From Alphaproteobacteria bacterium MarineAlpha10_Bin3 (GTDB taxonomy: Bacteria; Pseudomonadota; Alphaproteobacteria; UBA8366; GCA-2717185), in assembly GCA_002937525.1 (NCBI GenBank), contig PTKA01000117.1, positions 1 to 5,707 on the forward strand: a DNA stretch of 5,707 nucleotides, written 5' to 3'. Numbering within the stretch: the stretch's first letter is position 1; each line of letters begins with the position of its first letter. The notes under the pieces were generated by a model. It saw nothing but the letters and a program-made list of their open reading frames with translations. It was not told the origin of the DNA and made no database searches. Of the stretch, positions 5,643 through 5,707 are shown in pieces. Made by a program: the position numbers and the translations under genes.

Positions 5643-5673
5643 ATAAAGGCTGGACAAGGAGGCCAGCCTTTAT
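5643..5673 (+). repeat. Perfect 11-bp hairpin over the transposase start codon
   Basis: ATAAAGGCTGG (5643-5653) is the exact reverse complement of CCAGCCTTTAT (5663-5673), with a 9-base loop ACAAGGAGG. The loop carries the perfect Shine-Dalgarno AAGGAGG, and the 3' arm ends with the A and T of the start codon at 5672-5673. There is no T-run after it, so it is more likely a translation-control or anti-readthrough structure than a terminator. Confidence 0.75.
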
Positions 5674-5707
5674 GGCAAGAGCATGTTCACAGGATTTACG
5701 CGACCGT
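5672..5707 (+). CDS. IS630-family transposase, N-terminal 12 codons only
   Basis: ATG at 5672 follows AAGGAGG with 9 bases between, and opens MARACSQDLRDR to the window edge. The start MARAxSQDLRDRV is the usual beginning of the helix-turn-helix segment in IS630-type transposases of alphaproteobacteria, which bind the element ends and move it by a DDE mechanism. Only 12 residues are visible, so catalytic residues and intactness cannot be judged. Members are often split into two frames joined by frameshifting; that cannot be seen here. The call rests on recognising this N-terminal pattern together with the very strong ribosome binding site. Confidence 0.7.
   Translation, partial: MARACSQDLRDR

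Larger units (their letters stand above)
5579..5707 (+). mobile_element. Left end of an IS630-family insertion sequence, continuing past the window
   Basis: A transposase start typical of IS630-family elements begins at 5672, so the element's left end must lie between the riboswitch gene start and that point. The TA at 5577-5578 is the best junction: family members insert at TA and duplicate it, and the signal-peptide-like coding stops making sense there. Other TA positions (5589-5590, 5593-5594, 5606-5607) cannot be excluded. The right end and the matching terminal repeat are outside the window. Confidence 0.6.

Noticed and set aside
5643..5673. Intrinsic terminator for the riboswitch transcript
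   Set aside because: The strong stem is followed by GGCAAGAG and not by a T-run, and it overlaps a perfect Shine-Dalgarno and the transposase start codon.
1..5707. CRISPR array, tRNA or rRNA genes
   Set aside because: No regularly spaced direct repeats and no tRNA- or rRNA-like conserved segments were seen on either strand.

Overview
The window looks like a chromosomal segment from a GC-rich, flagellated alphaproteobacterium. A Rhodospirillales-like origin is the best guess, from the short flagellin type, the protein styles and the IS630-type transposase start. This is inference; there is no rRNA or other marker to fix the taxon.

Left part (1-3106, + strand): the 3' part of an acyl-CoA dehydrogenase gene is followed after 9 bases by a complete single-chain ADP-forming (NDP-forming) acyl-CoA synthetase. 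The two are almost certainly one operon for activating and then dehydrogenating an organic acid. The substrate cannot be read from the sequence.

Middle part (3103-4217, - strand): a two-gene operon encodes the alpha and beta subunits of a thiamine-diphosphate 2-oxoacid decarboxylase of the sulfopyruvate/phosphonopyruvate decarboxylase type. It converges on the synthetase gene, and the two stop codons overlap in one TTAA. The alpha and beta genes are 2 bases apart and carry the same Shine-Dalgarno octamer at the same distance from their start codons.

Divergent spacer (4218-4402): AT-rich, with three inverted repeats that are candidate operators or promoter elements for the decarboxylase operon (leftward) and the flagellin gene (rightward).

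Right part (4403-5218): a short flagellin gene whose reading frame is intact except for one in-frame amber codon at codon 20. It has a good ribosome binding site before the original start, so it reads as a freshly inactivated gene, or as one needing readthrough. A hairpin terminator follows.

End (5268-5707): a well-conserved cobalamin (B12) riboswitch with recognisable P1, hairpin core and B12 box. It is followed by a strong ribosome binding site and only about 20 codons of a signal-peptide-like reading frame. That frame then runs into the left end of an IS630-family insertion sequence, whose transposase begins at 5672 and continues past the window. The likely reading is that a B12-regulated gene for an exported protein, perhaps a TonB-dependent cobalamin receptor, was broken just after its signal peptide. 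The riboswitch is left driving the insertion sequence.
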